Shown here: piece after piece, positions 16,854-28,633 of the stretch
Layout of the letters: every line of letters begins with the position of its first letter
Numbering within the stretch: the first letter of the stretch is position 1
From: an uncultured Chitinophagaceae bacterium
GTDB lineage: Bacteria; Bacteroidota; Bacteroidia; Chitinophagales; Chitinophagaceae
DNA length: 64,000 nucleotides
Direction: 5' to 3'
Assembly: GCA_937873715.1 (NCBI GenBank)
Contig: CALMYJ010000031.1
Coordinates: 1-64,000, forward strand
Made by a program: the position numbers and the translations under genes
The notes under the pieces: model-generated
What the model was told of the DNA's origin: nothing
Databases searched by the model: none
Seen by the model: only the letters and a program-made list of their open reading frames with translations

Positions 16854-18338
16854 TTAATACCGTATCGCTGCTTTCACCGCTCTTTTCCAGCCTTTTTTTA
16901 ATTGGCTTCTTTCTGCTGCCTTCATAACAGGGGTATATGTTTTATTAATTTTCCATTGCTGCTGTAAGGCATCAATACTGCTCCAGTAGCCCACTGCCAG
17001 CCCGGCAAGGTAAGCAGCACCCAGTGCGGTGGTTTCGGTAATGCCCGGCCGCAACACCGTTGTTTTTAAAATATCACTTTGAAACTGCATCAGCAAATCG
17101 TTGTTGGTAGCGCCGCCATCCACCCTCAGTTCTTTTATGGTAATTTTTGCATCGTTTTGCATGGCCAGCAGCACATCCATGGTTTGGTAGGCAATGCTTT
17201 CAAGTGCGGCCCTGGCAATATGGGCAGCCGTACTTCCCCTGGTAAGGCCGGTTATCATGCCCCTGGCTTCCTGCTGCCAGTATGGGGCACCAAGGCCGGT
17301 AAAAGCCGGAACCATATATACGCCACCGTTATCGATTACCTGCCGGGCTAAGGCTTCCACTTCAGCGGATGTTTTGATGATGCCCAGCCCGTCTCTCAGC
17401 CATTGTGTAACAGCGCCGGCAATAAACACACTGCCTTCGAGTGCATAGTGGGTAGTGCCGTTAAGAGTCCACGCTACGGTGGTAAGCAGGTTGTGGGTAG
17501 AGGGTACGGGCTGTTCGCCGGTATGCATCAGCATAAAGCAACCGGTGCCATAGGTGTTTTTAACCATGCCCGGCCTGGTACACAACTGGCCAAATAAAGC
17601 GCTTTGCTGGTCGCCTGTCATACCGGCGATGGGAATTTTGGCATTACTAAAATTGCCGCTGGTATAGCCCAATATTTCACTGCTGCTTTTTATTTCGGGT
17701 AAAATGCTTTTGGGGATATTGAACAGCTCAAGCAGTTCCTCGTCCCATTGAAGGGTATGAATATTACAGAGCATGGTGCGGCTGGCATTGCTGCTGTCGG
17801 TGGTATGTACGCTGCCGTTAGTAAGCTTCCACAGCAGCCAGGTATCAATGGTGCCAAAGCATATTTCTCCTTTGGATGCCTGCTCCCTTACGCCGGGTAC
17901 ATTATCCAGTATCCATTTTATTTTGGTGGCGCTGAAGTAAGCATCAAGTACCAGCCCGGTTTTTTCCTGTATGCGCTGTTGTTTATTATTGGCTTTTAAA
18001 TCCTCACAAAGCGAAGCGGTTCTCCTGTCCTGCCACACAATGGCATTATATACCGGCCTGCCTGTATTTTTTTCCCATACAACGGTGGTTTCTCTTTGAT
18101 TGGTGATGCCAATGGCGGCAATATCCTGTGGCGTTAGCCCGGCTTTGCTGATGGCTTCGGCGGCTACGCCTAATTGGGTGCTCCATATTTCCACCGGGTT
18201 ATGCTCTACCCAGCCGGGCTGAGGAAAAATTTGTGTAAACTCTTTTTGTGCAACCGCAATGATGTTGCCATCATGGTTAAAAATGATAGCTCTTGAACTG
18301 GTAGTACCCTGGTCGAGCGCAAGGATATATTTTGGCAT
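16854..18338 (-). CDS. glpK: Glycerol kinase
   Basis: GlpK phosphorylates glycerol with ATP in the cytosol. I start it at the ATG ending at 18338 ([18 protein letters not shown]), which is the family N-terminus; the open frame continues 49 codons upstream into the preceding peptidase gene but those residues match nothing. The 494-residue product includes the FGGY kinase blocks: [12 protein letters not shown], the RDDRT-like [37 protein letters not shown] and the C-terminal [18 protein letters not shown]. It is the first gene of the glpK-glpD-glpF set. Confidence 0.96.
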   Translation of the reverse strand: MPKYILALDQGTTSSRAIIFNHDGNIIAVAQKEFTQIFPQPGWVEHNPVEIWSTQLGVAAEAISKAGLTPQDIAAIGITNQRETTVVWEKNTGRPVYNAIVWQDRRTASLCEDLKANNKQQRIQEKTGLVLDAYFSATKIKWILDNVPGVREQASKGEICFGTIDTWLLWKLTNGSVHTTDSSNASRTMLCNIHTLQWDEELLELFNIPKSILPEIKSSSEILGYTSGNFSNAKIPIAGMTGDQQSALFGQLCTRPGMVKNTYGTGCFMLMHTGEQPVPSTHNLLTTVAWTLNGTTHYALEGSVFIAGAVTQWLRDGLGIIKTSAEVEALARQVIDNGGVYMVPAFTGLGAPYWQQEARGMITGLTRGSTAAHIARAALESIAYQTMDVLLAMQNDAKITIKELRVDGGATNNDLLMQFQSDILKTTVLRPGITETTALGAAYLAGLAVGYWSSIDALQQQWKINKTYTPVMKAAERSQLKKGWKRAVKAAIRY

Positions 18339-18408
18339 GCAAGCTATTTTCCTTTGAAGGTAAAGGAAAGAACCTTTGCAAAAAAGCGTACAGGCTGCAT
18401 TAGTTTGC

Positions 18409-19713
18409 TTATTTACCTTTTGGTTGCAACTGGCCGCTGTCCACCCTTGATGGGGTATCCACACCGCTGATGATGGAGCTGGCACTTAATGCAATGGCCC
18501 GAATTACTTGAGTCATGTTTTTAAAGTCGATAAATTTTATTTCATCGCTCAGTTTGTGGTAGTTGGGTTCACTATCCATTTTTGAAGTGGATATGGTATG
18601 CGCCGGTACGCCCAGCCGGGCCAGTGTGGCATTATCGGAGCGGTAAAACAATTGCTGCTCGGGGTAGGGGTCGGCATAAAAATTAAAACCAGTGCCTTCC
18701 ACATTTTTTTGCAGGATGCTCCCCATATCTGTTTTGTCGAAACCGGTGATATAGGCCGATTGGTTGCCCCATTTGGATGGGGTGCCAATCATTTCGATAT
18801 TAAACATGGCCACCACTTTTTCCGGCTCAAGTTGCTTGGAAAAATACTGGGAGCCGTAACCGCCTATTTCTTCTGCAGTAAATGCGGTGAAAATTAAAGT
18901 ACGTTCATTATTGTTCAGCTTAGCAAAATATTTTGCCAGCATGATTACAGCAGTGGTACCTGCAGCATCGTCATTAGCACCGTTGTATATACTATCTGGC
19001 GTACTGCCTGCTGCGGGGTCGATGCCGAGATGGTCGTAATGGGCAGAGAAGATAACATATTCATCCGGCCTCGACTTACCGGGCAGAACACCCACTACAT
19101 TATTCAGCCATTTTTTTTCTACCTGGTTGGTTACTTCAATTGAAAATTGCGTGGCATCATTTACGCCAAATACAAAAATTACGGTATTGTTGCCCGGCTC
19201 AGCCGAAAGTTTATCCATGCGCCTTATCCTGCCACGCCTGTTATCAAAAGAAGCGTCAACCAGCACCAGCAGGTTTTTTTTGCTTTGGTAGTATTCGTAA
19301 AACTTTGGGCCAATTTTATCGCCTTTACTGATTTTGACTACTTCAATATCACTTTTTTCTGTAAAGCTTACCTGCGGCTGATAGGAGAAAACGGCCAGCA
19401 TGGAATCGGGGATTTTTTTACCATCTATACTTAAGCTTGATGTGGCAACTATTGAACTATAAAGGTGAAACTGCTGCCGGTACGATGTTTCTTTATTAAA
19501 AAACTGTAGCCCTGCTGCTGCAAATTCACCTTCAATAAAAGCAGATGCCCTGGCAATACCCGGAGTAAAAGTTTTACGGCCCTGCATGTCATCGGAAGCC
19601 AGGGTTTTTTCAATGCGTTTTACTTCTTTTTCTTTAATTAGTTTTTTAGGCGATTGAGCTGTTGCTGTGCTCAGCAGGCCAATGCTGCAGATGAGGAAAA
19701 ATATTTTTTTCAT
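18409..19713 (-). CDS. Secreted M28 family metallopeptidase
   Basis: The 434-residue product has a signal peptide ([20 protein letters not shown]) and an M28 zinc aminopeptidase domain. Metal and catalytic residues are visible in order: SAHYDHLG (His ligand), [13 protein letters not shown] (bridging Asp), [14 protein letters not shown] (catalytic Glu and Glu ligand), FNIEMIG and GVPAHTIST (C-terminal His). It probably trims peptides in the periplasm or outside the cell. It lies 70 bases upstream of glpK on the same strand and could share transcription, but a functional link is not evident. Confidence 0.9.
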   Translation of the reverse strand: MKKIFFLICSIGLLSTATAQSPKKLIKEKEVKRIEKTLASDDMQGRKTFTPGIARASAFIEGEFAAAGLQFFNKETSYRQQFHLYSSIVATSSLSIDGKKIPDSMLAVFSYQPQVSFTEKSDIEVVKISKGDKIGPKFYEYYQSKKNLLVLVDASFDNRRGRIRRMDKLSAEPGNNTVIFVFGVNDATQFSIEVTNQVEKKWLNNVVGVLPGKSRPDEYVIFSAHYDHLGIDPAAGSTPDSIYNGANDDAAGTTAVIMLAKYFAKLNNNERTLIFTAFTAEEIGGYGSQYFSKQLEPEKVVAMFNIEMIGTPSKWGNQSAYITGFDKTDMGSILQKNVEGTGFNFYADPYPEQQLFYRSDNATLARLGVPAHTISTSKMDSEPNYHKLSDEIKFIDFKNMTQVIRAIALSASSIISGVDTPSRVDSGQLQPKGK

Positions 19714-21707
<1,994 letters not shown>

Positions 21708-21733
21708 TAAGCAGTAATTACTAAGTACTAATA

Positions 21734-21985
21734 ATGACTTTAGAAATATTAACACCAGAAAAGAAAATATTCGGCGGCGAAGTGTACGGGGTACAGTTGC
21801 CGGGTATTAGTGGCTCGTTTGAAGTGCTGGACAGGCATGCCCCATTGGTGAGCGCCCTTAAAGCAGGCAAGCTAAAAATACTTACAGATAAAACAAATAC
21901 ATCTTCCTACCATATTCAAAGCGGCTTTGCCGAAGTGCTGAATAATAAAACAACAGTACTGGTGGAAGGCGCAAAAGAATTGTAA
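21734..21985 (+). CDS. atpC: F1Fo ATP synthase subunit epsilon, short form
   Basis: The 83-residue product has only the N-terminal beta-sandwich domain (LEILTPEKKIFGGEVYGVQL, GSFEVLDRHAPLVSALKAG, IQSGFAEVLNNKTTVLVEGA). The C-terminal helical hairpin of E. coli epsilon (about 50 residues), which inhibits ATP hydrolysis, is absent. Short epsilon subunits are normal in Bacteroidota, so this is not a truncation. It is co-transcribed with atpD and followed by a terminator at 22009-22037. Confidence 0.93.
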   Translation: MTLEILTPEKKIFGGEVYGVQLPGISGSFEVLDRHAPLVSALKAGKLKILTDKTNTSSYHIQSGFAEVLNNKTTVLVEGAKEL

Positions 21986-22008
21986 AATTATTTGCTATGA
22001 GAAAATTA

Positions 22009-22037
22009 GGCCCTGTGCATGAGCATGGGGCTTTTTT
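22009..22037. terminator. Terminator between convergent atpC and acyltransferase genes
   Basis: GCCC (22010-22013) pairs with GGGC (22028-22031), with inner GTGC/GCAT pairing, followed by TTTTTT on the plus strand. It overlaps the stop codon of the minus-strand acyltransferase gene. Confidence 0.65.
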
Positions 22038-22995
22038 ATGTACGGGGCTTTAGCTGTATATAACTCCAGGCCAGTACAGGCATTACTGCTACAAGGGCCA
22101 GCCAGTACCACCCACCCCATATCCAAAAGCCGGTAAGGGCAATTGCAAAAAGATAAACCGGGTAAGCCATAAAAAGGAAAACCACGAGCAGTGAATCGTA
22201 ATGTGCAAAATGCACCCTGGTGTTTTGTACTAAAAATTTTACTGTAGCATATAAGGGTGCATGCAGCAAGAGGCCGGCAAACGCCGGAATGGCAAGCAGC
22301 ACTTTTAATAAAGGGTGCTGTTTTGTGGCAAATATTTGTTGTCGCTTAACAGTGTCGGAAGTATCTATTTCAATCACCAAATGTTGCATTTGCCGGGTAA
22401 GGGCTTCGGTTATTTGTGCTATGTTTCTGCCCTCGGTATTAGCCAGGCTAAAGTCGTTTTTTGAAACCAGGCTGCCGGTATTGATGATCATTGTTTTGCC
22501 AAAGCTTTTAAAAGCATCGTAATTGATGCCAATTGGAAGTACCTGCAACGGAATATTATTTTCCCATGCCTGCAGCACCAGCCTTGCAGGGCCTTTTTTC
22601 AGCGGCCTTAAGTGCCATTCGTTAACACAAATGCCCTCGCAAAAAATGAGTACATGGCCGTTTTGTTTAAAAATTTCCCTGCAGGCATCAAATGTTTTGT
22701 AATTGTAGCCAATATTTGCCGCACCCTCACTAATCCGGTACACCGGCATAATATGCAGCAGTTTTAAAGCAAACTGTACCAGCTTACCTTTAAATACATC
22801 GCCCCGGGCAAGTGAATACACCGGGTATTTAAACAGGGTGGCAATAATTACAGCATCCAGGAAAGAGTTGGGATGGTTAACCGCAATCAGTAATGGCCCA
22901 TTTGTATCAAATGCTTTTTTGTGGTTACACGTAATGCTGCGGCAATATAGTTTTATGGCCAGCCTTGCGTATATTTTTAAAATTGAGTACAACAA
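22036..22995 (-). CDS. PlsC-type lysophospholipid acyltransferase
   Basis: The 319-residue product has the acyltransferase block I motif NHPNSFLD (residues 40-47; NHxxxxD), a block III-like FCEGIC (E-G) and a downstream region with two or three membrane segments near the C-terminus (about 230-310). Such enzymes transfer acyl groups to lysophosphatidate or related glycerophosphates at the inner membrane. The C-terminal membrane part is an extension beyond the plain PlsC domain, common in Bacteroidota paralogues. The exact substrate cannot be read from sequence. Confidence 0.85.
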   Translation of the reverse strand: MLYSILKIYARLAIKLYCRSITCNHKKAFDTNGPLLIAVNHPNSFLDAVIIATLFKYPVYSLARGDVFKGKLVQFALKLLHIMPVYRISEGAANIGYNYKTFDACREIFKQNGHVLIFCEGICVNEWHLRPLKKGPARLVLQAWENNIPLQVLPIGINYDAFKSFGKTMIINTGSLVSKNDFSLANTEGRNIAQITEALTRQMQHLVIEIDTSDTVKRQQIFATKQHPLLKVLLAIPAFAGLLLHAPLYATVKFLVQNTRVHFAHYDSLLVVFLFMAYPVYLFAIALTGFWIWGGWYWLALVAVMPVLAWSYIQLKPRT

Positions 22996-23121
22996 TGGGA
23001 TAGGTTAATTCGTGGCAATGTCAATCTGTTGTATAAAAGTAACCAGAAAATGTTTTAAAACCGCAGCAACATACGGCTATCACTATCCGAAATAGCTTTA
23101 TTTTTAGGCAAAGCTTTTATC

Positions 23122-23946
<825 letters not shown>

Positions 23947-23997
23947 GGGGGCATACTATGAAACTTATAAATTTCGGTTCAGTAAAAATAGAAAGTG

Positions 23998-24171
23998 ATG
24001 TTTTTTTCATTTAGTTTGAAAAGTTCGATTTTACTCATTTTCTTTTTACACGGGATTGTTTTTTCAACACTGCTATTTATTAAAGGTTTGCAAACAGAAA
24101 ATAAATCAAGCGTTTGGCTTAGTTTATTTACGATTTTATGCTCTTTTTATATAGCCCCCTTCAACAAGTAA
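23998..24171 (+). pseudogene. Truncated N-terminus of an AraC-type regulator with membrane N-domain
   Basis: An ATG at 23998 opens 57 codons whose product is hydrophobic and reads like the first membrane helices of the Bacteroidota AraC-family regulators with a multi-helix membrane domain (LLIFFLHGIVFSTLLFIKGL, then FTILCSFYIAPF). The frame ends at TAA 24169-24171 just after the second helix, and no helix-turn-helix domain follows. I read it as the remnant of a gene of some 350-400 residues. The family match is from memory of such N-termini and was not searched. Confidence 0.5.
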
Positions 24172-24196
24172 AATTCGTAAGAGTTAACTAATAACC

Positions 24197-24395
24197 CTAA
24201 AGTTTAAAGAAAGAAGTACGGTACATAAAAGGCGGTTTGGAATATGGCAGGGCGACGAAGATATTCTCAATATTTTGTTCGCTAATTAGCTTCAGTTCCA
24301 GCAGACGAGTAATGATAAGCTGTAGTTCTTGTCCTGATGTTTTGTAAGTTTACTCAGCAGTGGTTTTGGGCTGGTGATTTTCAAATACCGCCACT
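24197..24395 (-). pseudogene. Decayed minus-strand coding remnant, unrecognised
   Basis: On the minus strand a frame ending at TAG (24199-24197) encodes about 45 protein-like residues (ELQLIITRLLELKLISEQN, then IENIFVALPYSKPPFMYRT). Upstream the similarity to coding sequence continues in another frame (KITSPKPLLSKLTKHQD), which implies a frameshift. There is no start codon in a suitable place. Together with the AraC remnant it suggests that two partial genes were joined here by a deletion or insertion event. Function unknown. Confidence 0.35.
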
Positions 24396-24412
24396 TTACC
24401 AGGTCTTTTCCG

Positions 24413-24964
24413 TTAGTTTAGCCTTGGGTCTATCGGGAAGTTAATCATCATTTCGTAATCGCCGCCGAGTTGTTTCAGGCTTTCTTTCCATACTTCTTCA
24501 GGATCTTCATGAAAAATTATTTTTCGGGTAGCCTCTACTGTTAGCCATGTTTTTTCATCCAGTTCTTCGGTGAGCTGCCCATCGCCCCAGCCGCTGTAAC
24601 CAATAAAAAAGCGAATTTTGGCGAGGTCAATCTCGTTGTTTTTTACAAGGCTGGTGAGTACTTCAAAATCGCCACCCCAGTATATCCCTTTCATTACTTC
24701 CAGTCCGCCGGGAACAAGGTCGGGGTATTGGTGTAAAAAATGGATGGTGTCCATTTGAACGGGGCCGCCATAATATACCGGCACAGGGTACCCTTCATAA
24801 TCGTTGATGAGCTGGTCCATCGTTTGCTCAAACTGCCGGTTAAGTACAAAGCCCATACTCCCTTCGGGCTGGTGCTCACACAGGAATACTACAGTACGCA
24901 TGAAGTTTGGGTCCTTTAAAAAAGGGTCTGCAATAAGTAATATACCTGGTGCAGGCTGTATCAT
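24413..24964 (-). CDS. YqgE/AlgH family protein (UPF0301)
   Basis: The 183-residue product has the family signature: PGILLIADPFLKDPNFMRTV, LCEHQPEGSMGFVLNR, the VYYGGPVQMDTIHFLH segment and IRFFIGYSGWGDGQLTEEL. AlgH was named as an alginate regulator in Pseudomonas, but the biochemical role of the family is unsettled. The gene is monocistronic here, between a decayed patch and a divergent sensor kinase. Confidence 0.92.
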   Translation of the reverse strand: MIQPAPGILLIADPFLKDPNFMRTVVFLCEHQPEGSMGFVLNRQFEQTMDQLINDYEGYPVPVYYGGPVQMDTIHFLHQYPDLVPGGLEVMKGIYWGGDFEVLTSLVKNNEIDLAKIRFFIGYSGWGDGQLTEELDEKTWLTVEATRKIIFHEDPEEVWKESLKQLGGDYEMMINFPIDPRLN

Positions 24965-25160
24965 TTTGATTGCATAAATTTTAATTCGCTGTTATTGCAT
25001 TATTGAACATATTATGTGCCCAACTCAATGCAATTTAATGCACAGCTTTTATAAATCTGCGGTAAAAAATCGTTCAGAACTATATCTAAACCTTAGTTAA
25101 ATTTTATCTTTCAGCCGCTTACACTAATTTAGGGCGTATTAACCGGTTTATTTTTACAGG

Positions 25161-26483
25161 ATGAAAAAAATTTTCCCCGTTATCACCATACTGATTCTGC
25201 TCTCGCTGCTCGGGATAATTTTTTTCCAGGTACTCTGGATTAAAGGTGCTCTCGAATCGCAGGAGAAAAAATTTAATGATCATATCGCTATTGCAACATC
25301 GCAGGCCGCAGCCGACCTGATGCAGGAAAAAGGAAACCTGATGCCGATGAAGAAGATGAATGAGCCTTTATTTCCTGCCGACAGGCTGAAGCTGGAATTT
25401 TTTAAACCTACCATTGCCCAAAAATATTCGAGAGACGATATTCGTGAAATTATACGCAAGGCATTCGACCGGCAGAACCTACATAAAATACCTTTTGAGT
25501 TTGCCATAACGCCAACATCAATTATCGGCGACGAAATACAATCAGAAAATTTTTACAAGCTCTTTATTGATTCGCTTAATAATAAAGCACATGTAATACC
25601 TCTTGAATCTCCTTCCGGAAGCCTCTCTGAAGGTATCTCTCCGCAGGAATTACTCATTATTATTGTACCACATGCCGATAATTTTATCTGGCAATCCATG
25701 ACCTGGCTTATTATCGGCGCCCTGCTCTTTACAATGATCATTATTGCGGCGTTTTTTATAACGGTAAGGGCGCTGATACGACAGAAAAAACTGAGTGAAA
25801 TTAAATCTGATTTCATCAATAATATGACGCATGAATTTAAAACACCCCTGGCTACTATTTCACTTGCAGTAGATGCGTTAAAAAATGAAAAAGTGCTGCA
25901 GGACAAACAGAAGATGGATTACTTCACCGGTATTATCAAAGAAGAAAATAAGCGTATGAACAAGCAGGTAGAAACAATACTGCAGGCCGCCCTGCTCGAA
26001 AGGCAGGAAGTACAACTAAACCTCGATACCATACACGTACACGAACTGGTTGAAAGTGCTGTAAACAATATACGCATACAGGTGGAAGAAAAGGGCGGCA
26101 ATATAGAAGTAAACCTGCAGGCCGCTAAAGACCTGATTTTGGCAGACGAAGTACACTTTACCAACCTGGTAACCAACCTGCTGGATAATGCCGTAAAATA
26201 TTCAAAAGAAAACCTGCTGATTAAATTAAGTACACAAAACAGCGGCGGTAATTTTAAATTGAAAATAGAGGATAACGGTATAGGAATGAACAAAGAAACA
26301 CTATCACGGATATTCGAAAAATTTTACCGGGCACATACCGGTAACCTGCATAACGTAAAAGGATTCGGCCTTGGCCTCAGCTATGTAAAAACAATTGTAG
26401 ATGCCCATAAAGGAACTATAAAGGCCGAAAGCACTCCCGGAAAGGGAAGTACTTTTATTGTAAGTTTTCCATTAGCGGGGTAG
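25161..26483 (+). CDS. Membrane sensor histidine kinase, orphan in this window
   Basis: The 440-residue product has two membrane helices (about 9-27 and 180-202) enclosing a periplasmic sensor region of about 150 residues, then HisKA with H-box NNMTHEFKTPLAT (His224) and HATPase_c with N-box NLLDNAVKYS, G1 DNGIGM, F-box FEKFYR and G2 GFGLGLSY. It should autophosphorylate on His224 and pass phosphate to a response regulator. No regulator gene is adjacent: the next gene is convergent and unrelated. The periplasmic domain has no motif I recognise, so the signal is unknown. Confidence 0.92.
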   Translation: MKKIFPVITILILLSLLGIIFFQVLWIKGALESQEKKFNDHIAIATSQAAADLMQEKGNLMPMKKMNEPLFPADRLKLEFFKPTIAQKYSRDDIREIIRKAFDRQNLHKIPFEFAITPTSIIGDEIQSENFYKLFIDSLNNKAHVIPLESPSGSLSEGISPQELLIIIVPHADNFIWQSMTWLIIGALLFTMIIIAAFFITVRALIRQKKLSEIKSDFINNMTHEFKTPLATISLAVDALKNEKVLQDKQKMDYFTGIIKEENKRMNKQVETILQAALLERQEVQLNLDTIHVHELVESAVNNIRIQVEEKGGNIEVNLQAAKDLILADEVHFTNLVTNLLDNAVKYSKENLLIKLSTQNSGGNFKLKIEDNGIGMNKETLSRIFEKFYRAHTGNLHNVKGFGLGLSYVKTIVDAHKGTIKAESTPGKGSTFIVSFPLAG

Positions 26484-26484
26484 T

Positions 26485-26877
26485 TTATCTTTTTGCAAGG
26501 GGGATTACTAATTTCAGTCCGCTCCACTGTTCAGTTACAGCACACACTTTTATATCTACCAAATCATGCTGCAGGGCGTAGTTGCGTATATCCGTTTCTG
26601 ATATATCTGTAGCCATGCCCGAACTTTTTTTGTACCAGGATACCCATATAATGGTACCGGGCTTTATAACCGGTAACACCTGCTGCATACTTTTTTCAAA
26701 GCTCTTGTAATTTGCTGCAAACACATGTACAAAATCCGGCTTTTCATTTTTGCGGCACAATTGCTTTCGTATATCCCTGCCAAGCCATAGCGGATATGCT
26801 TCCGGGGTATGCAGCAGCAGCCTGTCATTGTCCTTAATCCCCAGTTTTTTAATAAGCGGCGTTCCCGGGTTAGGCAT
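26485..26877 (-). CDS. DUF3052-like protein
   Basis: The 130-residue product contains PLIKKLGIKDNDRLLLH, DFVHVFAANYKSFEKSM, the hydrophobic strand with PGTIIWVSWYKKSSG and the C-terminal LVDIKVCAVTEQWSGLKLV. These blocks are those of DUF3052 proteins, small cytosolic alpha/beta proteins of unknown role. Its stop codon is one base from the stop of the convergent kinase gene. It is divergent from mraZ. Confidence 0.75.
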   Translation of the reverse strand: MPNPGTPLIKKLGIKDNDRLLLHTPEAYPLWLGRDIRKQLCRKNEKPDFVHVFAANYKSFEKSMQQVLPVIKPGTIIWVSWYKKSSGMATDISETDIRNYALQHDLVDIKVCAVTEQWSGLKLVIPLAKR

Positions 26878-26907
26878 TTTAAAATGAGTTTGCTCCCTAA
26901 ATTGTAG

Positions 26908-26999
26908 TTATCCACAGCCCTCCACAGGTTATTCACGGCCTCTTCACCTTAAACAACCCTTTTATCCATACTGCTACTGCAATAGGGCCTTGTGGAAAA
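26908..26999. promoter_or_regulatory. Group of DnaA-box-like sites upstream of mraZ
   Basis: TTATCCACA (26908-26916) is a perfect DnaA box. TTATTCACG (26929-26937), TTATCCATA (26962-26970) and, on the minus strand, TTTTCCACA (26999-26991) each differ by one or two bases from the consensus. The first two are 21 bases apart, about two helical turns. They lie just before the mraZ promoter and may link division-cluster expression to DnaA. Confidence 0.45.
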
Positions 27000-27016
27000 A
27001 ACTTTTTTTCCAAATT

Positions 27017-27049
27017 TTAGCAGCAAAGTGGGAAAAAGTGTTATTTTGT
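27017..27049 (+). promoter_or_regulatory. Probable mraZ promoter
   Basis: TTAG (27017-27020) and TATTTTGT (27042-27049) are 21 bases apart, each one or two bases off the Bacteroidota consensus. The elements overlap the period-10 MraZ operator, which would give repression by occlusion. Confidence 0.4.
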
Positions 27050-27062
27050 GTCAAATAGTGTC
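27028..27062 (+). promoter_or_regulatory. MraZ operator, four GTGnn repeats at 10-base period
   Basis: GTGGG (27028), GTGTT (27038), GTGTC (27048) and GTGTC (27058) are each separated by exactly five bases. MraZ of E. coli and of Mollicutes binds direct TGGGN-type repeats with 5-base spacers, so this is very likely the autoregulatory site of the mraZ gene that starts 23 bases downstream. Confidence 0.65.
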
Positions 27063-27084
27063 ATTTTTTACATCAAATCATTGA

Positions 27085-27570
27085 ATGCTGCAGTTTCTTG
27101 GAGATTACGAAGTTACGTTAGACGCCAAGGGAAGATTTCTCTTACCATCTGCTTTAAAAAAAGAGCTGACAGGGGAAACTGCGGGCCAATTTGTTGTAAA
27201 CAAGGGCATGGAGCCCTGCTTAACATTGTGGCCAAAGCAATCCTGGGATCCGGTATATACAAGACTGAACAGCTTAAATGATTTTGAACCCAAGGTAAGG
27301 TATTTCAAATACATGTTTTTGGATGGCGTGCAGGCTGTGGATACTGATACTGCCGGCAGGATACTGCTCAATAAAGCATTGATTGATTACGCACAGTTAG
27401 ATAAGGATTTGATACTTAAAGCATCTGGTGATAAGATCCAGATTTGGGATAAAAACGTATTCAGGAAGTTCATTGAATCACTTTCGCAGGCGGCAGAAAC
27501 CTATAGCGAACTGGCCAGGGATGTTATGGGCAATGCAGTTGCCGGCATGTCCCAAACGCCATTAAAGTAG
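27085..27570 (+). CDS. mraZ: Division/cell wall cluster transcriptional repressor MraZ
   Basis: MraZ is an AbrB-like DNA-binding protein that forms a ring and represses the dcw cluster. The 161-residue product contains two SpoVT/AbrB-like halves with the family motifs: LDAKGRFLLPSALKKEL in the first and VDTDTAGRILLNKALIDYA in the second. It is the first gene of the dcw cluster, downstream of four period-10 GTGnn operator repeats, and ends three bases before rsmH. Confidence 0.95.
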   Translation: MLQFLGDYEVTLDAKGRFLLPSALKKELTGETAGQFVVNKGMEPCLTLWPKQSWDPVYTRLNSLNDFEPKVRYFKYMFLDGVQAVDTDTAGRILLNKALIDYAQLDKDLILKASGDKIQIWDKNVFRKFIESLSQAAETYSELARDVMGNAVAGMSQTPLK

Positions 27571-27573
27571 CTT

Positions 27574-28536
27574 ATGGAGCAAGCCCCAAAAAGGTCGCCA
27601 TTGCAGCCTGCCGGTGAAGGCAACGGGTATCATGTGCCGGTGCTGCTACACGAAGCTGTTCACCTGCTCCGTATCAAGCCCGATGGGTTGTATGTAGACT
27701 GCACTTTTGGCGGCGGCGGTCATAGCCGGGCCATATTGCAACAGCTTGGCAACAAAGGAAGGCTGGTGGCTTTCGACCAGGACGACGATGCCCGTAAAAA
27801 CTTGCCGGAAGATGAACGGGTAATTTTTGTACCGCAAAACTTCAGGCATATACAGCGGTTTTTGCGCTTGCATAAAATACATGAAGTTGATGGCATACTG
27901 GCCGATTTGGGTGTATCCAGCCACCAGTTTGATGAGGCCGACCGGGGTTTTTCCATTCGCTTCCAGGCCGGGCTTGATATGCGGATGGACAGGCGTCAGT
28001 CAGTTACTGCAGCCACGGTATTAAAAGAGTACAGCGAGCAGCAGTTGCATAAGTTATTTGAACAGTATGGCGAAGTTACCAATGCCCGTACGCTGGCTCG
28101 TACCATTGTGCAGCAGCGGGCACTGGCGCCTTTACAAACCGTACAGGGCCTAAAGCAGGCTTTGCAGACAGTGGTAAAAGGTAACCCCCAAAAATATTTT
28201 GCCCAGGTATTTCAGGCGCTGCGTATTGAAGTAAATGATGAACTGGGTGCCCTGAGAGAAATGCTACAGCAATCCCCAACCCTGTTGAAACCTTTTGGCC
28301 GCATTGCTGTGATTACCTTCCATTCGCTGGAAGACAGGATAGTGAAAAACTTTTTTAAGTCTGGCACCAGCACCGAAACCGAAACTGACGATGTGTTTGG
28401 CAACAAGCCCGAAAGCCCATTTACCATTATTACAAAAAAACCAGTAATACCTGCAACTGCCGAAATCAACAACAACACCAGGGCCAGGAGTGCAAAGCTT
28501 AGGGTGGCCGAACGAAAAGCCGTTACCGGCCGGTAA
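27574..28536 (+). CDS. rsmH: 16S rRNA m4C1402 methyltransferase RsmH (MraW)
   Basis: RsmH methylates N4 of C1402 in 16S rRNA using S-adenosylmethionine. The 320-residue product has the SAM motif VDCTFGGGGHSRAIL, the DQDDDA acidic loop, DGILADLGVSSHQFDEADRG with FSIRFQAGLDMRMD, and the C-terminal ITFHSLEDRIVKNFF and ARSAKLRVAER, all diagnostic. It starts three bases after the mraZ stop codon, as in most dcw clusters. Confidence 0.96.
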   Translation: MEQAPKRSPLQPAGEGNGYHVPVLLHEAVHLLRIKPDGLYVDCTFGGGGHSRAILQQLGNKGRLVAFDQDDDARKNLPEDERVIFVPQNFRHIQRFLRLHKIHEVDGILADLGVSSHQFDEADRGFSIRFQAGLDMRMDRRQSVTAATVLKEYSEQQLHKLFEQYGEVTNARTLARTIVQQRALAPLQTVQGLKQALQTVVKGNPQKYFAQVFQALRIEVNDELGALREMLQQSPTLLKPFGRIAVITFHSLEDRIVKNFFKSGTSTETETDDVFGNKPESPFTIITKKPVIPATAEINNNTRARSAKLRVAERKAVTGR

Positions 28537-28633
28537 TAGAAAACAGGGCGCTGTTAAATCCCTGCAAAATCGGGCAGCTATAAAAATAGGCAACGGGTAA
28601 AGATGGTTTTACAGTTAATACAGCAGCAAACAA

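Noticed and set aside
18339..18485. Longer GlpK N-terminus
   Set aside because: The extra 49 residues overlap the M28 peptidase gene and precede the standard [11 protein letters not shown] start.
26908..26999. Chromosomal origin of replication
   Set aside because: DnaA-like boxes are present, but there is no dnaA, dnaN or gidA neighbour and no clear AT-rich unwinding array, so regulation is more likely.
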